A DNA stretch of 64,000 bases from NCBI RefSeq assembly GCF_008386505.1, contig NZ_VUNZ01000001.1, forward strand, positions 1,357,937-1,421,936. The letters are read 5' to 3'. The first letter of the stretch is position 1, and every line of letters starts with the position of its first letter. The notes under the pieces were generated by a model, which worked only from the letters and a program-made list of their open reading frames with translations, was not told where the DNA came from and made no database searches. The DNA comes from Chryseobacterium sediminis. Lineage in GTDB: Bacteria > Bacteroidota > Bacteroidia > Flavobacteriales > Weeksellaceae. This document shows positions 8,170 to 16,826 of this stretch, in pieces. Made by a program: the position numbers and the translations under genes.

Positions 8170-10344
8170 TTATTTTTTAATTTCCTTAAATTTATAATCA
8201 GGATGCCCTAATTGCCATAATGCAAATGCAAAAGTATCAGCAATATTATCATATTTCTGAGCAACCGGGATATCACCTCCGTGGCCTCCTTCATAGTCAA
8301 TTTTTAGGAATATTGGATTTTTGGATTTATCTGCTGCCAAAAGCTTTGCTGCAAATTTTGTAGGCATCCACGGAGAAACTCTCGGGTCATTAATTCCTGA
8401 AGTGATTAATGTAGCAGGATATTTTTCACCCTTTCTAATCTGTTGATAAGCATCCATTTCTAAGAGTGCTTTGAATTCCGATTCATTACTAAGCGAGCCA
8501 AACTCTTTTGCGCTGTTCAAACCATTGGGTGTAAATTCCATTCTTGTTGTATTGACTACTCCTGCATCAATAATAGCGACCTTAAACAAGTCCGGCCTTG
8601 CTGTTATTGCTCTGCCAATAGTAATTCCTCCTGCACTTGCCCCCCAGATTGCTATTTTATTTTTTGAAGTGTATTTCTCACTGATCATATATTCTGCACA
8701 GGAAATCAGATCTTTCCAGGAATTCGATTTCGTCATTTTATATCCTCCTTCATGCCAAGGTTCTCCTTTCTCGCCACCTCCTCTTACATGAGCAATGGCT
8801 ACTATTCCTCCTTGTTGAACCCAAAGCAGATAAGTCTTGGATAAATTAGGACTGATATTAGTTCCGTAAGCTCCATAAGCATAGATTAAAACCGGATTAT
8901 CTGCGTTTCTCTTAATGTTCTTATTGTACATCAAAGAAACCGGGATATCTAATCCGTCATGAGATTTTATGGTAATCTCTTCAGCAATAATATTTTTAAA
9001 TTCGGGATATTCAATGATCGGAGCTATATTTTCCGGAACAAATTTATTTTGTAACGAGTCATATTTAAATCTCTCAGAATCATTTTTCCAACCGCTGCAA
9101 ACGATCCAAAAATCATTGGAAATATCTCCTTTAGAGGTAATTGAGACATTACCGGCAAGAAATGGTAACGGCTGTAAGATCTTATTTTTTTCTTTATATA
9201 AATATACCTTAGCTTCTACTCCATTCTTTGAAGTACTGAAAACAAATCCCTCTTTTAAATTGTTCAAACTTGTAATTACTTCATCAGCTATATTGGAAAC
9301 TAATATTTTTGCATTTTGAAAATCTGGATTTTGCAATGATGTACTGTAAATTGCATTTGTTCCGTTTTTTTCTGAAATGTAAATAAGATGATCATCCTTT
9401 TCTATAAAATCGGTAATTTTTTCTTCCTTTCTAAATAAAAGTTTCCATTTTCTTTGAGAAAAAACCTCACCAATTGGCATATAGTAGGTATCCTTAAATG
9501 TTGTAGCACCGGATATTTGTCCAAAAATATATTTAGAATTTTTTGAAGACAGGCTAATACGAGGAAAATCCTCAGGGTTTATTTTAACCTCGGGATTATT
9601 TTGTCTTGATAATAATATTGTATGTGCTTGAGGGCTTTGTCCTATTGTATATAGTACAGATTCCGTATCCTTTAAGAATAACGGTGATTTGGGATCAATA
9701 ACTGGATAATATCTGTAAATAAAGCTGTTATTATCAGAAAGCCATGCAATACCTCCGCTGTCAGAAGGCCAGCAATTGGTAAGAAGATCCGGCAGTAATT
9801 TGCCATGCGGTATATCATAAATTACCATCTCCGAAATCTCTTTACCACTTTCTGTCAAAGCAATAACGACCTTTGAACCATCGTAGCTTGGCTTGATATA
9901 ATTTATCTGATATTTTTTCTTGTTTTCAGGTTTAAAGTTTTCAGGATTGAAAATTTCTGTTTCTGTTCCATTGAAGCTTTTCCTGTAAAAAAGTTTTGCT
10001 GTTTTTTCCTGTGGTAACCTTTTTAAATAAAAGTAAATATCATTATCCGTAATATTTAGCTGGTTGATAGAAACTGACTGTTTTTTATCAAATTCCAGTC
10101 TTTTATCAATATAAAACTGTCTGTTTGGAATGTTCCTTAAAACTGATAATGAATATTTCGTCTGATCTTCCATCCATTTTGAGGTCGAAAGATCATTCAG
10201 GTTTTCCAGGTTTCTGTATTCATCGACTATTTTTGTTCCAAAATACTCATTAGTTACAGGCTTGGAAATAGCTAGATTTGTCTTTTGAGCCTTCACTGTT
10301 GCACATAAAAATATCAGGAAAAAATATAATTTATATATATACAT
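8170..10344 (-). CDS. Secreted prolyl-oligopeptidase-like S9 peptidase
   Basis: The 724-residue protein starts with an SPI signal peptide (to about CATVKA). An N-terminal beta-propeller (about residues 60-440) precedes the alpha/beta-hydrolase domain. The catalytic triad is visible as Ser570 (WGASAGG), Asp653 (GINDPRVSPW) and His688 (YEGGHGGD), and the domain also shows VLIYAYGAYG and GGGEKGEPWH. S9A enzymes cut short peptides after proline. Lying between the precursor and dehydratase genes, it may trim the exported peptide in the periplasm; the precursor has prolines at NPRS, TDPT and TSPD. That role is inference, and it could be a general peptidase carried in the operon. Confidence 0.88.
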   Translation of the reverse strand: MYIYKLYFFLIFLCATVKAQKTNLAISKPVTNEYFGTKIVDEYRNLENLNDLSTSKWMEDQTKYSLSVLRNIPNRQFYIDKRLEFDKKQSVSINQLNITDNDIYFYLKRLPQEKTAKLFYRKSFNGTETEIFNPENFKPENKKKYQINYIKPSYDGSKVVIALTESGKEISEMVIYDIPHGKLLPDLLTNCWPSDSGGIAWLSDNNSFIYRYYPVIDPKSPLFLKDTESVLYTIGQSPQAHTILLSRQNNPEVKINPEDFPRISLSSKNSKYIFGQISGATTFKDTYYMPIGEVFSQRKWKLLFRKEEKITDFIEKDDHLIYISEKNGTNAIYSTSLQNPDFQNAKILVSNIADEVITSLNNLKEGFVFSTSKNGVEAKVYLYKEKNKILQPLPFLAGNVSITSKGDISNDFWIVCSGWKNDSERFKYDSLQNKFVPENIAPIIEYPEFKNIIAEEITIKSHDGLDIPVSLMYNKNIKRNADNPVLIYAYGAYGTNISPNLSKTYLLWVQQGGIVAIAHVRGGGEKGEPWHEGGYKMTKSNSWKDLISCAEYMISEKYTSKNKIAIWGASAGGITIGRAITARPDLFKVAIIDAGVVNTTRMEFTPNGLNSAKEFGSLSNESEFKALLEMDAYQQIRKGEKYPATLITSGINDPRVSPWMPTKFAAKLLAADKSKNPIFLKIDYEGGHGGDIPVAQKYDNIADTFAFALWQLGHPDYKFKEIKK

Positions 10345-10359
10345 GTTTTAAAATATAAA

Positions 10360-10400
10360 AACAATTAATAATATATTGATTCAACATATTATTAATTGTT
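10360..10400. promoter_or_regulatory. AT-rich stem-loop between RiPP precursor and processing genes
   Basis: Arms 10360-10374 (AACAATTAATAATAT) and 10386-10400 are a perfect 15-bp inverted repeat with an 11-base loop. It lies downstream of the precursor stop and 16 bases upstream of the peptidase start on the minus strand. It has no GC-rich core, so it is more likely an mRNA-stability or attenuator stem than a strong terminator. It would allow more precursor than enzyme to be made. Confidence 0.5.
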
Positions 10401-10423
10401 ATACCATTAGCACTAAAAATTAA

Positions 10424-10585
10424 TTAGTCCGGACTTGTAGGATCTGTTCTTGTATCATCTCCATTTTCTAAACCCAGACCGGTGTTTCCACCTCCTCCAC
10501 CTTTAATTGAGCGAGGATTTATAACCTTAGTAAGTTGTAATTTTTCTAAAGACAATTTTTTTTGACCTTCTTTTTTCTTCTTCAT
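10424..10585 (-). CDS. Class I lanthipeptide-like precursor without cysteine
   Basis: A 53-residue peptide beginning MKKKKEGQKKLSLEKLQLTK. The KKLSLxKLxLxK leader is typical of Bacteroidota class I lanthipeptide precursors. The leader ends NPRSIKGGGGG. The core that follows is Gly/Asp/Asn-rich with four Thr and one Ser (NTGLGLENGDDTRTDPTSPD) and no Cys. I chose ATG 10585 rather than 10621 because the leader motif begins there and the candidate promoter (10619-10649) would start RNA near 10612. It is the first gene of an operon with the S9 peptidase and both dehydratase halves. The RSIKGG end matches the leaders of the two precursors at 14969 and 15234. Confidence 0.8.
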   Translation of the reverse strand: MKKKKEGQKKLSLEKLQLTKVINPRSIKGGGGGNTGLGLENGDDTRTDPTSPD

Positions 10586-10618
10586 TTCTTTCAAATAATG
10601 TTTAAAATTTATGAGTCG

Positions 10619-10649
10619 CAAAGTAAATTATAAATTCTTCCCAAAACAA
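10619..10649 (-). promoter_or_regulatory. Candidate promoter of the minus-strand RiPP operon
   Basis: On the minus strand, TTG (10647-10649) is followed after exactly 20 bases by TTACTTTG (10619-10626), one mismatch from the flavobacterial TAnnTTTG element. Transcription would begin near 10612, between the two possible precursor start codons, which favours the shorter peptide. Confidence 0.45.
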
Positions 10650-10711
10650 AAACTTATACTCTGGATTTATAAATTTCGAGTACAAAATTCATATAAATCA
10701 CTCATAAACAA

Positions 10712-12370
10712 TCAATTATTTATTTCATTTTTATCGAGTGCTTTTATGAAATAAGAGGGTAATGTCCCTGTTATTTTACGGAATGCATTAGTAAATGATT
10801 CAGAATTATTGTATCCTGCATGGTCAGCAATGCTTGAAATTGTATATTTTTGAAGCTGGGTATTGGTTCTAAGTTCTTCTACAATATAGCTTATTCTAAG
10901 TTCGTTTAAGTACTGCGAAAAATTCTTTCCTTTTAACTCATTTACGGACCTTGACAAATAGGCTCTGTTTGTATTGAGTTCTTTTGACAAGAGATCTAAG
11001 TTCATATTTTTATTTAAAAAACTACTTCCTTCTTCAAATTCCTGTAATTTTAAACTTAATTGTTTAAGCTTTTCATCTGATAATTTCGGTTTTGTTTTTT
11101 CTTTTTCACTATCAATAATTTCAGGAATATCAAGATCCGGCTTTTCAATTGAAATAACTTGAGATGCTGACTCCGTTAATAGCAGATCTGCCTTTTTCTT
11201 ATATAATCTTACTTTGTTTCTGTTTTTTGTATATAAAAATGATAAGACTATTAATAGTATGCCGCCAATTCCCAGTAACCAAAACAGCTTATTATTTTTT
11301 GAACTTAAGTCTTCAATTAATCTCTCTTTTTCTTTTAATAAAAGTGGTGTATCATACTTTTTATTAATCTCATGAGAAAGTGTATTATTTTTTTTATATA
11401 AAATAGAGTCTACAGCAAGCAGACGTTCAATATAATACAATTGTTTATCCTTATTATGATGGTTTTTATAGTGATCAATTAAAATTGGATAAACGTCTCT
11501 GAGTTCAGAAGTGGCATCTTTTGTTTTTATGATGATAGAATCTACAGTCTCAAATTTCTTTAAAAAACTGTCATTATTTAACTTTATAAGAGATTTTCCG
11601 GAATAGTATTCACTTAATGCTAAATTTTGTGAGTCAAAAGAATTCCTTCTTATTATATCTGAAACCTTAGATAGTGTACTTAAGGATTTAGTGTATTTCC
11701 CTCCAAAAAATTCATTAATACCCGAAATTAACAACAAATTTGAATACATTTTTTCATTTTTATTGGTTTCGTTTTTCTGAAATCCTAATTTCAAATATTG
11801 GTTAGAAGTTGCAATTTCTTTACGCTTGCTATAGGTATATGCCAATGCATAAAGACATCGCACGTAATTTGAATTGCCTGATAGATTATTTTTCTCTAAA
11901 AAATCTTTATAGTTTAAAAATAGATTTAGGGCTTCATCATAATTTTCCAGCTCCAATTTCAACAACCCGATGTTAAAATTAATGAGATTATAATTCTTAC
12001 TGTTCTTATCACTTACCTTTCTCGCTTCCAGATAGTTATCTAAGGACTTTGAATAATCTCCGTTTAAATAATAGTAATTGCCTTTATAGGTATAGCTTTT
12101 AGATAAATACGGCAGATTGTTGATCTTTTTTGCAGCCACAATTGCACTGTCTAAATACGGTATCACTTTGTTATCATCAGAAAAACGGGATAGCAGCAGA
12201 TATCCGTCAGCCAGCTTCGTATAATTTTTATTTTTCTTACCATTGGTAATCAGGTTATCCGCAAAAATCTTAGCTTTCACTGAATCTTTGGTTGAAAAAT
12301 CTTTTATATTTTGTGACAAAAAGAAGTTCTGGCAGAGAAGAAAGAATAAAAAAAGTGAAATCTTACGCAT
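10712..12370 (-). CDS. TPR-containing membrane-bound AraC-family regulator
   Basis: The product starts best at MRKISLFLFFLLCQ (an SPI-like segment); two in-frame ATGs lie up to 21 bases upstream. Tetratricopeptide-type helices follow (about 40-330) and would lie in the periplasm. A single membrane segment (LFWLLGIGGILLIVLSFLY) comes next, and a cytoplasmic AraC-type DNA-binding domain sits at the C-terminus (LDLLSKELNTNRAYLSRSVN and ISSIADHAGYNNSESFTNAF). The domain order is that of a one-component sensor spanning the inner membrane. It sits between the two RiPP transcription units, divergent from the barrel gene at 12614, so it is the obvious candidate regulator of the island. The signal it senses is unknown. 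Confidence 0.85.
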   Translation of the reverse strand: MRKISLFLFFLLCQNFFLSQNIKDFSTKDSVKAKIFADNLITNGKKNKNYTKLADGYLLLSRFSDDNKVIPYLDSAIVAAKKINNLPYLSKSYTYKGNYYYLNGDYSKSLDNYLEARKVSDKNSKNYNLINFNIGLLKLELENYDEALNLFLNYKDFLEKNNLSGNSNYVRCLYALAYTYSKRKEIATSNQYLKLGFQKNETNKNEKMYSNLLLISGINEFFGGKYTKSLSTLSKVSDIIRRNSFDSQNLALSEYYSGKSLIKLNNDSFLKKFETVDSIIIKTKDATSELRDVYPILIDHYKNHHNKDKQLYYIERLLAVDSILYKKNNTLSHEINKKYDTPLLLKEKERLIEDLSSKNNKLFWLLGIGGILLIVLSFLYTKNRNKVRLYKKKADLLLTESASQVISIEKPDLDIPEIIDSEKEKTKPKLSDEKLKQLSLKLQEFEEGSSFLNKNMNLDLLSKELNTNRAYLSRSVNELKGKNFSQYLNELRISYIVEELRTNTQLQKYTISSIADHAGYNNSESFTNAFRKITGTLPSYFIKALDKNEINN

Positions 12371-12528
12371 ATGATCATTTTCCATGAGCAAAAATACGGC
12401 TTTTTTATATTTTCAAGGCAACAAAAAAAATACACTGAAGATCAAACACTTAAACTCCATTCATCCACCTACATTTATAAATTCTATACAGCAAAATCCC
12501 AAAATATATAAATTTTGGAATACTAGTC

Positions 12529-12559
12529 TTGTGATAGTTTATGATCTCATGCATCTTTG
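12529..12559 (+). promoter_or_regulatory. Candidate promoter for the plus-strand RiPP unit
   Basis: TTG (12529-12531) and CATCTTTG (12552-12559, one mismatch to TAnnTTTG) are separated by 20 bases, the same spacing as in the promoter candidate at 10619-10649. RNA would start near 12566, 48 bases before the barrel gene. Confidence 0.4.
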
Positions 12560-12613
12560 TATCAGAAAAAAGCGCAATAATTAATTTCTGTAAGTGCATT
12601 AATAAAATCCTAA

Positions 12614-14791
12614 ATGAAAAATATCATTCCTATATTCTGTCTTACTTTTCCAATACTTACTTTTTCGCAAAAGAAAGGTAATGATTCTATCAGCAGATTA
12701 CCTGAGAAAAACATACAGGAAATAGAAATAAAAACCCGAAAAAGGATTATCGAAAAAAAAATTGACCGACTTGTTTTCAATGTTGAAAATTCCACTTCTT
12801 CATCCGGAGCAGATGCTATTGATATTCTAAGAATATCACCGAATGTCAGGGTTAACAATGATCAAATATCAATCATAGGGAAATCAAATATGACAGTTAT
12901 GATTGATGACAGATTAATTCAACTTTCAGGAGATGATTTGATTAATTATCTTAAAACAATAAAATCTGATAATATAAAAAATATTGAAGTAATTACTAAT
13001 CCCCCTGCAAAATATGATGCAGAAGGAAATAGTGGTATCATCAACATTAATCTCAAAAAAGCAAAGTCAAACAGCTGGAGTAATTCAGTAAGGAGTACCC
13101 TTAAACAGGCTACGTATTCTTCGTTTTCTGTAGGGAATAATTTCAGCTACCAAAAAAATAAACTGAGTGTACTTGTAGATATTGATTATAGAAGAAACCA
13201 GGATATCTATTCTAATGATACAGATTTTTATTATCCGTCTACTTTCTGGAAGTCATCGATTTATGAAAAATCCACAACAAATGGTATAGGAGGAACGGTG
13301 AACTTAGGATACAAATTTAATGATAATACACAGCTGGGAATTCAATATTTTGGATATGCTACAAAATCTGATAAGGGTAATAATAATATCTCTGATATTT
13401 CCGACTACAGTAATATTTTAAATGATAAACTTTTATCCTACGGCAATACACACAGAGTTAATAGCAGCAATTCATTAAATCTTAATTTTATTAAAAAAAC
13501 GAATAATTCTAAAAACAAAATGACTTTTGATTTCGATTATTTCGATTTAAAAAATGACAGAGAAAATAACTTTATTACCGATAAAACAGTTTCATCCAAC
13601 GTTACTTCAGAATACACAGAAAATATAAGTAAGCAAAATATTCAAAATATTTCATCAAGAATTGATTTTGAAATGCCTAATGATTTAGTTAATATAAATT
13701 TTGGGGCTAAGGTAAGTTTTACAGAAACAAAAAATAATCTTAGCTTAACTTCATATGATACAACTGAGGGTTTATCATCAGTAAATTTATCTCAAAACAA
13801 TATTTTTAATTATAAAGAAAATATTCAGGCGCTGTATTTATCTCTTAATAAAAAGATAAACAAATGGAACTTTAAGGCAGGACTAAGAGCAGAATCTACC
13901 CAAAACAAAGGGTATTCGGCAGAGTTAGATCAGACCAATAAGAATAATTTTATAAAATTATTTCCTACATTATATGTCTTATATAAAAGTAATGACAAAA
14001 ATACATTCTCTTTCTCTTATGGAAAAAGAATCAGACGTCCTAATTTCTCAAATTTAAACCCTGCTAAATGGTATTTTAATTCCAATTCATATGAAGAAGG
14101 GAATCCTTTTTTGCAGCCTTCATATTCTGACAATGTTGAATTATCACATACTTATAATAGTTTTTTAACATCTTCTGTTTCATTTACCAAAACAAATAAT
14201 GGTTTTGGGCAGATAACACTTCACAATTCCGATGATCTTCAAAATTTAGATACTCAAATTATTGTAAGAAGAAATTACTTCAATAGCTCTTCTTTAAATT
14301 TTTCCGAAGAAATCAATTTTGACATTTTCAAATGGTGGAATACCAGCTCTGCTTTGTCACTTTTTTATAGCGAAACTAATACAAATTCGGATGTTTTAGC
14401 GCCTAAATTTTCAGGCTGGGGAGGAGATTTCAGCAGTACGAATAGTTTTATTTTAAATAAGAGTAAATCAATATCATTACAGGTGATATACAATTATACT
14501 TATCCATCTATTCAGCAAGAGAATAAAATAAGTGATTTTTCTAATCTGAGTATTGGAATAAAGGCTCAGTTCTTAAAAAGAAGTTTACAAGCTTCCTTGT
14601 TTGCAAACAATATATTAAGATCTGATGTAATGACTATCAATTCCACATCTGGAAATGTTTATCAGCAGTTTAAGCAATATTATGATACTCAATATGTTCG
14701 ATTATCGTTATCCTACAATTTTGGGAATAATAAAATAAACCTCAACAAGAGAAATACCAGTAATGAAGATGAGAAGAAGAGATCAAATTAA
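12614..14791 (+). CDS. TonB-dependent-receptor-like outer-membrane barrel protein (OMP_b-brl_3 type)
   Basis: The 725-residue protein has an SPI signal peptide (MKNIIPIFCLTFPILTFSQ) and a plug-like domain (about 30-160; DAIDILRISPNVRVNND and VITNPPAKYDAEGNSGIINI). A long C-terminal barrel of aromatic-rich strands contains FSFSYGKRIRRPNFSNLNP, seen in OMP_b-brl_3 proteins. It is shorter than classical SusC receptors and no carboxypeptidase-like N-terminal domain is evident. It heads the unit that leads into two RiPP precursors, an rSAM enzyme and an exporter. It could carry the mature peptide across the outer membrane, or be an immunity or uptake receptor; the sequence cannot decide. The AraC regulator lies divergently upstream. 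Confidence 0.82.
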   Translation: MKNIIPIFCLTFPILTFSQKKGNDSISRLPEKNIQEIEIKTRKRIIEKKIDRLVFNVENSTSSSGADAIDILRISPNVRVNNDQISIIGKSNMTVMIDDRLIQLSGDDLINYLKTIKSDNIKNIEVITNPPAKYDAEGNSGIININLKKAKSNSWSNSVRSTLKQATYSSFSVGNNFSYQKNKLSVLVDIDYRRNQDIYSNDTDFYYPSTFWKSSIYEKSTTNGIGGTVNLGYKFNDNTQLGIQYFGYATKSDKGNNNISDISDYSNILNDKLLSYGNTHRVNSSNSLNLNFIKKTNNSKNKMTFDFDYFDLKNDRENNFITDKTVSSNVTSEYTENISKQNIQNISSRIDFEMPNDLVNINFGAKVSFTETKNNLSLTSYDTTEGLSSVNLSQNNIFNYKENIQALYLSLNKKINKWNFKAGLRAESTQNKGYSAELDQTNKNNFIKLFPTLYVLYKSNDKNTFSFSYGKRIRRPNFSNLNPAKWYFNSNSYEEGNPFLQPSYSDNVELSHTYNSFLTSSVSFTKTNNGFGQITLHNSDDLQNLDTQIIVRRNYFNSSSLNFSEEINFDIFKWWNTSSALSLFYSETNTNSDVLAPKFSGWGGDFSSTNSFILNKSKSISLQVIYNYTYPSIQQENKISDFSNLSIGIKAQFLKRSLQASLFANNILRSDVMTINSTSGNVYQQFKQYYDTQYVRLSLSYNFGNNKINLNKRNTSNEDEKKRSN

Positions 14792-14968
14792 GCATCGTTT
14801 GATGTTCGGATAAATAAAAATACCGTCAACCTTTTTCGCAATTTAATTTCAAAGACTACTATTTACTGAATAGTGGTAAGGGATTGTTGTTCATTAAAAT
14901 AAGTCCAATGAGAGGTATTATGACTCTAAAAGATAACCGATTGTTTAACTATAAAATTTTAATTAAAG

Positions 14969-15148
14969 ATGAAAAATCAAAAATTGAAATTGGCATTGAA
15001 AAATGTTTCTTCTCAAAAGAATGAGCCTTTTACAGTATTAGGGATTGAGGAAATCCGTACTATAAAAGGAGGAACGAAAGAGTCCACCCTTGATCCGGGA
15101 GAATGTACAAGTGGAAATTGCCAAAGTACGAATTGTGGTTGGAACTAA
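14969..15148 (+). CDS. GG-leader RiPP precursor 1 (radical SAM target)
   Basis: A 59-residue peptide starting MKNQKLKLALKNVSSQKN. The leader (residues 1-35) ends VLGIEEIRTIKGG, a double-glycine site for C39 peptidase. The 24-residue core begins TKESTLDPGEC and has three Cys (C46, C51, C56) spaced C-x4-C-x4-C and ending CGWN, with several Ser/Thr between. It resembles the Bacteroidota GG-type natural-product precursors found beside radical SAM/SPASM maturases. A nearly identical gene follows 85 bases downstream. Upstream, the 177-base gap after the barrel gene shows no clear promoter motif. Confidence 0.88.
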   Translation: MKNQKLKLALKNVSSQKNEPFTVLGIEEIRTIKGGTKESTLDPGECTSGNCQSTNCGWN

Positions 15149-15233
15149 TTGAAAGACTGCCTGCAATTTTTCTGTCCAAGAAAGGATTTATGACAATAAA
15201 AGAAGATCCTGTTAACTGTAAAAAAAAATAAAA

Positions 15234-15410
15234 ATGAAAAATCAGAAATTGAAATTGGCATTGAAAAATGTTAGTAAAAAAAATGAATCTTTTCAGGTAC
15301 TAGGAATTGAAGAAATTCGTACTGTAAAAGGAGGTACAAAGGAATCCGGCTTAGATCCTGGAGAATGTACAAGCTCAAACTGTCAAATGACAAATTGCGG
15401 TTGGAACTAA
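15234..15410 (+). CDS. GG-leader RiPP precursor 2 (tandem duplicate)
   Basis: A 58-residue peptide starting MKNQKLKLALKNVSKKN, with the same leader end (VLGIEEIRTVKGG). The core keeps the DPGECTS and TNCGWN blocks and the C-x4-C-x4-C spacing of precursor 1. Differences cluster in the variable positions: STL to SGL, SGNCQS to SSNCQM, and one fewer leader residue. The duplication is recent at DNA level through the leader and core ends. Two close variants in one operon suggest a pair of products or dosage. The radical SAM gene follows after a stem-loop. Confidence 0.88.
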   Translation: MKNQKLKLALKNVSKKNESFQVLGIEEIRTVKGGTKESGLDPGECTSSNCQMTNCGWN

Positions 15411-15419
15411 AATTAATCC

Positions 15420-15444
15420 GGGTGCAATGATCAATATTGCACCC
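15420..15444 (+). terminator. Leaky terminator/attenuator between precursors and radical SAM gene
   Basis: Arms GGGTGCAAT (15420-15428) and ATTGCACCC (15436-15444) are perfectly complementary with a 7-base loop. No long T run follows, so read-through is likely. The position matches the stem-loop after the precursor in the divergent operon and would keep precursor RNA above enzyme RNA. Confidence 0.6.
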
Positions 15445-15464
15445 ATTTAAAAAACAAAAATTGA

Positions 15465-16826
15465 ATGTATAAATTATCAAAATATCACGAATTTGAAGAT
15501 ATCAGTGAATCAGAAAAGCTATTATTTTCAACAAGAACCTCCAATTTATTACATATTTCTCATGATGTCTTTGAACACGTCCAGAAAGGTAACTTTGATC
15601 AGATCAATGAAAAAGTACTTTTTAAGCTTCTTTCATCAGAAATTCTAGTTCCGGAAGATGAAGACGAATTTTCGGTGATTATTGAAAATTTTAAACAAAA
15701 AACTTCTCAAAAAGGAAAAATACTCAACTATACCATCCAGCCTACAGCCAATTGTCAGTTAGGATGCCATTATTGCGGACAGGTCCATGAGAAAATAAAT
15801 ATGGATCAAAATATTGTTGATCAGACTTTTGATTATCTAAGCAATATTTTATTAAATGGTGAGTACGAAGGTCTGTTTATAACATGGTATGGTGCGGAAC
15901 CTTTATTGGGGATAAAGGGAATCAGATCTTTAAGCGAAAAAATCATCAAATTCTGTGACGATAATAATATTAAGTATACAGCAATGATGATCACGAACGG
16001 TCTGGCTCTTAAAGAAAGAATCTTTGAAGAATTAGTTAACCTTAGAATTGTAAAATATCAGATTACATTAGATGGTGACGAAGATTCTCACGATTTGAGC
16101 AGATATACGAAGAAAAAGGAGAAAACTTTTAAAATAATACTGAATAATATTATCCAGGCGGCTAAAAACCCTATCTATGATGAAAAAGATTGTGTTATTT
16201 TAATTCGTTGTAACATACATAAAGACAATTACCAATCAATAGACAGTCTTATCGATATGTTATATGAAACTGGTATTTCAGAGAAATTAACTCTTGATTT
16301 TGCTCCGGTACATGATTGGGGTAAAAACTATGCAAAAGATAATTTAGGATTAACACCTACATTCTTTGGAGAGCTGGAAATAGAATGGTACTTAAAAATG
16401 AAAGAGTACAATTTCAAATTTGTTAAAGATGTTCTTCCTCAAAAAAGAGCAGGAACCTGTATGGTGACTAATAAAGAATCTGAACTTATTGATGCAAAAG
16501 GCCGTTTATCATATTGCTGGGAGACTCCATATACTCCGGAATTCGACAATGATGAAAGCCAGCTTTTCCATGGAGATATCTTCAATCCATCAGACAAAAA
16601 AGACAGAAATGATCTTCCGTTAGGAAACTGGTATGAAGACATAGAAAATGAAAATTACGGTACAACCTGCAGAAAATGTAAATTTTTACCTGTTTGTGGT
16701 GGAGGCTGCCCTATTCACTGGTACAAGGAAATGGCTATGTGTCCGTCATTCAAATATAATTTTAAAGATAGAATGGTTCTTCAATACGTAATGTCTAAAG
16801 AATACTTTGGTGAAGCTGCTGTATAA
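15465..16826 (+). CDS. Radical SAM/SPASM peptide maturase
   Basis: The 453-residue enzyme has an N-terminal region of about 90 residues that may bind the leader. The radical SAM core begins with TANCQLGCHYCG (Cys97-x3-Cys101-x2-Cys104 bind the [4Fe-4S] that cleaves S-adenosylmethionine). A C-terminal SPASM-type region carries further cluster ligands (SYCWETPY, CRKCKFLPVCGGGCP, AMCPSF). SPASM enzymes on GG-leader peptides commonly make thioether or carbon-carbon crosslinks on Cys or nearby residues. The target is surely one or both precursors just upstream, whose cores have three Cys each. The crosslink type cannot be predicted from this sequence alone. Confidence 0.92.
   Translation: MYKLSKYHEFEDISESEKLLFSTRTSNLLHISHDVFEHVQKGNFDQINEKVLFKLLSSEILVPEDEDEFSVIIENFKQKTSQKGKILNYTIQPTANCQLGCHYCGQVHEKINMDQNIVDQTFDYLSNILLNGEYEGLFITWYGAEPLLGIKGIRSLSEKIIKFCDDNNIKYTAMMITNGLALKERIFEELVNLRIVKYQITLDGDEDSHDLSRYTKKKEKTFKIILNNIIQAAKNPIYDEKDCVILIRCNIHKDNYQSIDSLIDMLYETGISEKLTLDFAPVHDWGKNYAKDNLGLTPTFFGELEIEWYLKMKEYNFKFVKDVLPQKRAGTCMVTNKESELIDAKGRLSYCWETPYTPEFDNDESQLFHGDIFNPSDKKDRNDLPLGNWYEDIENENYGTTCRKCKFLPVCGGGCPIHWYKEMAMCPSFKYNFKDRMVLQYVMSKEYFGEAAV

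Noticed and set aside
8471..9319. Plus-strand frames of 106 and 116 codons within the S9 peptidase gene
   Set aside because: They are antisense to the catalytic and propeller regions and have no recognisable domain.
10586..10621. Upstream start for the cysteine-free precursor
   Set aside because: It adds 12 residues before the leader motif and would start upstream of the RNA start suggested by the promoter at 10619-10649.
14856..14873. Weak hairpin (ACTATT..AATAGT) after the barrel gene as a terminator
   Set aside because: The stem is six base pairs and AT-rich without a T run, too weak to call.
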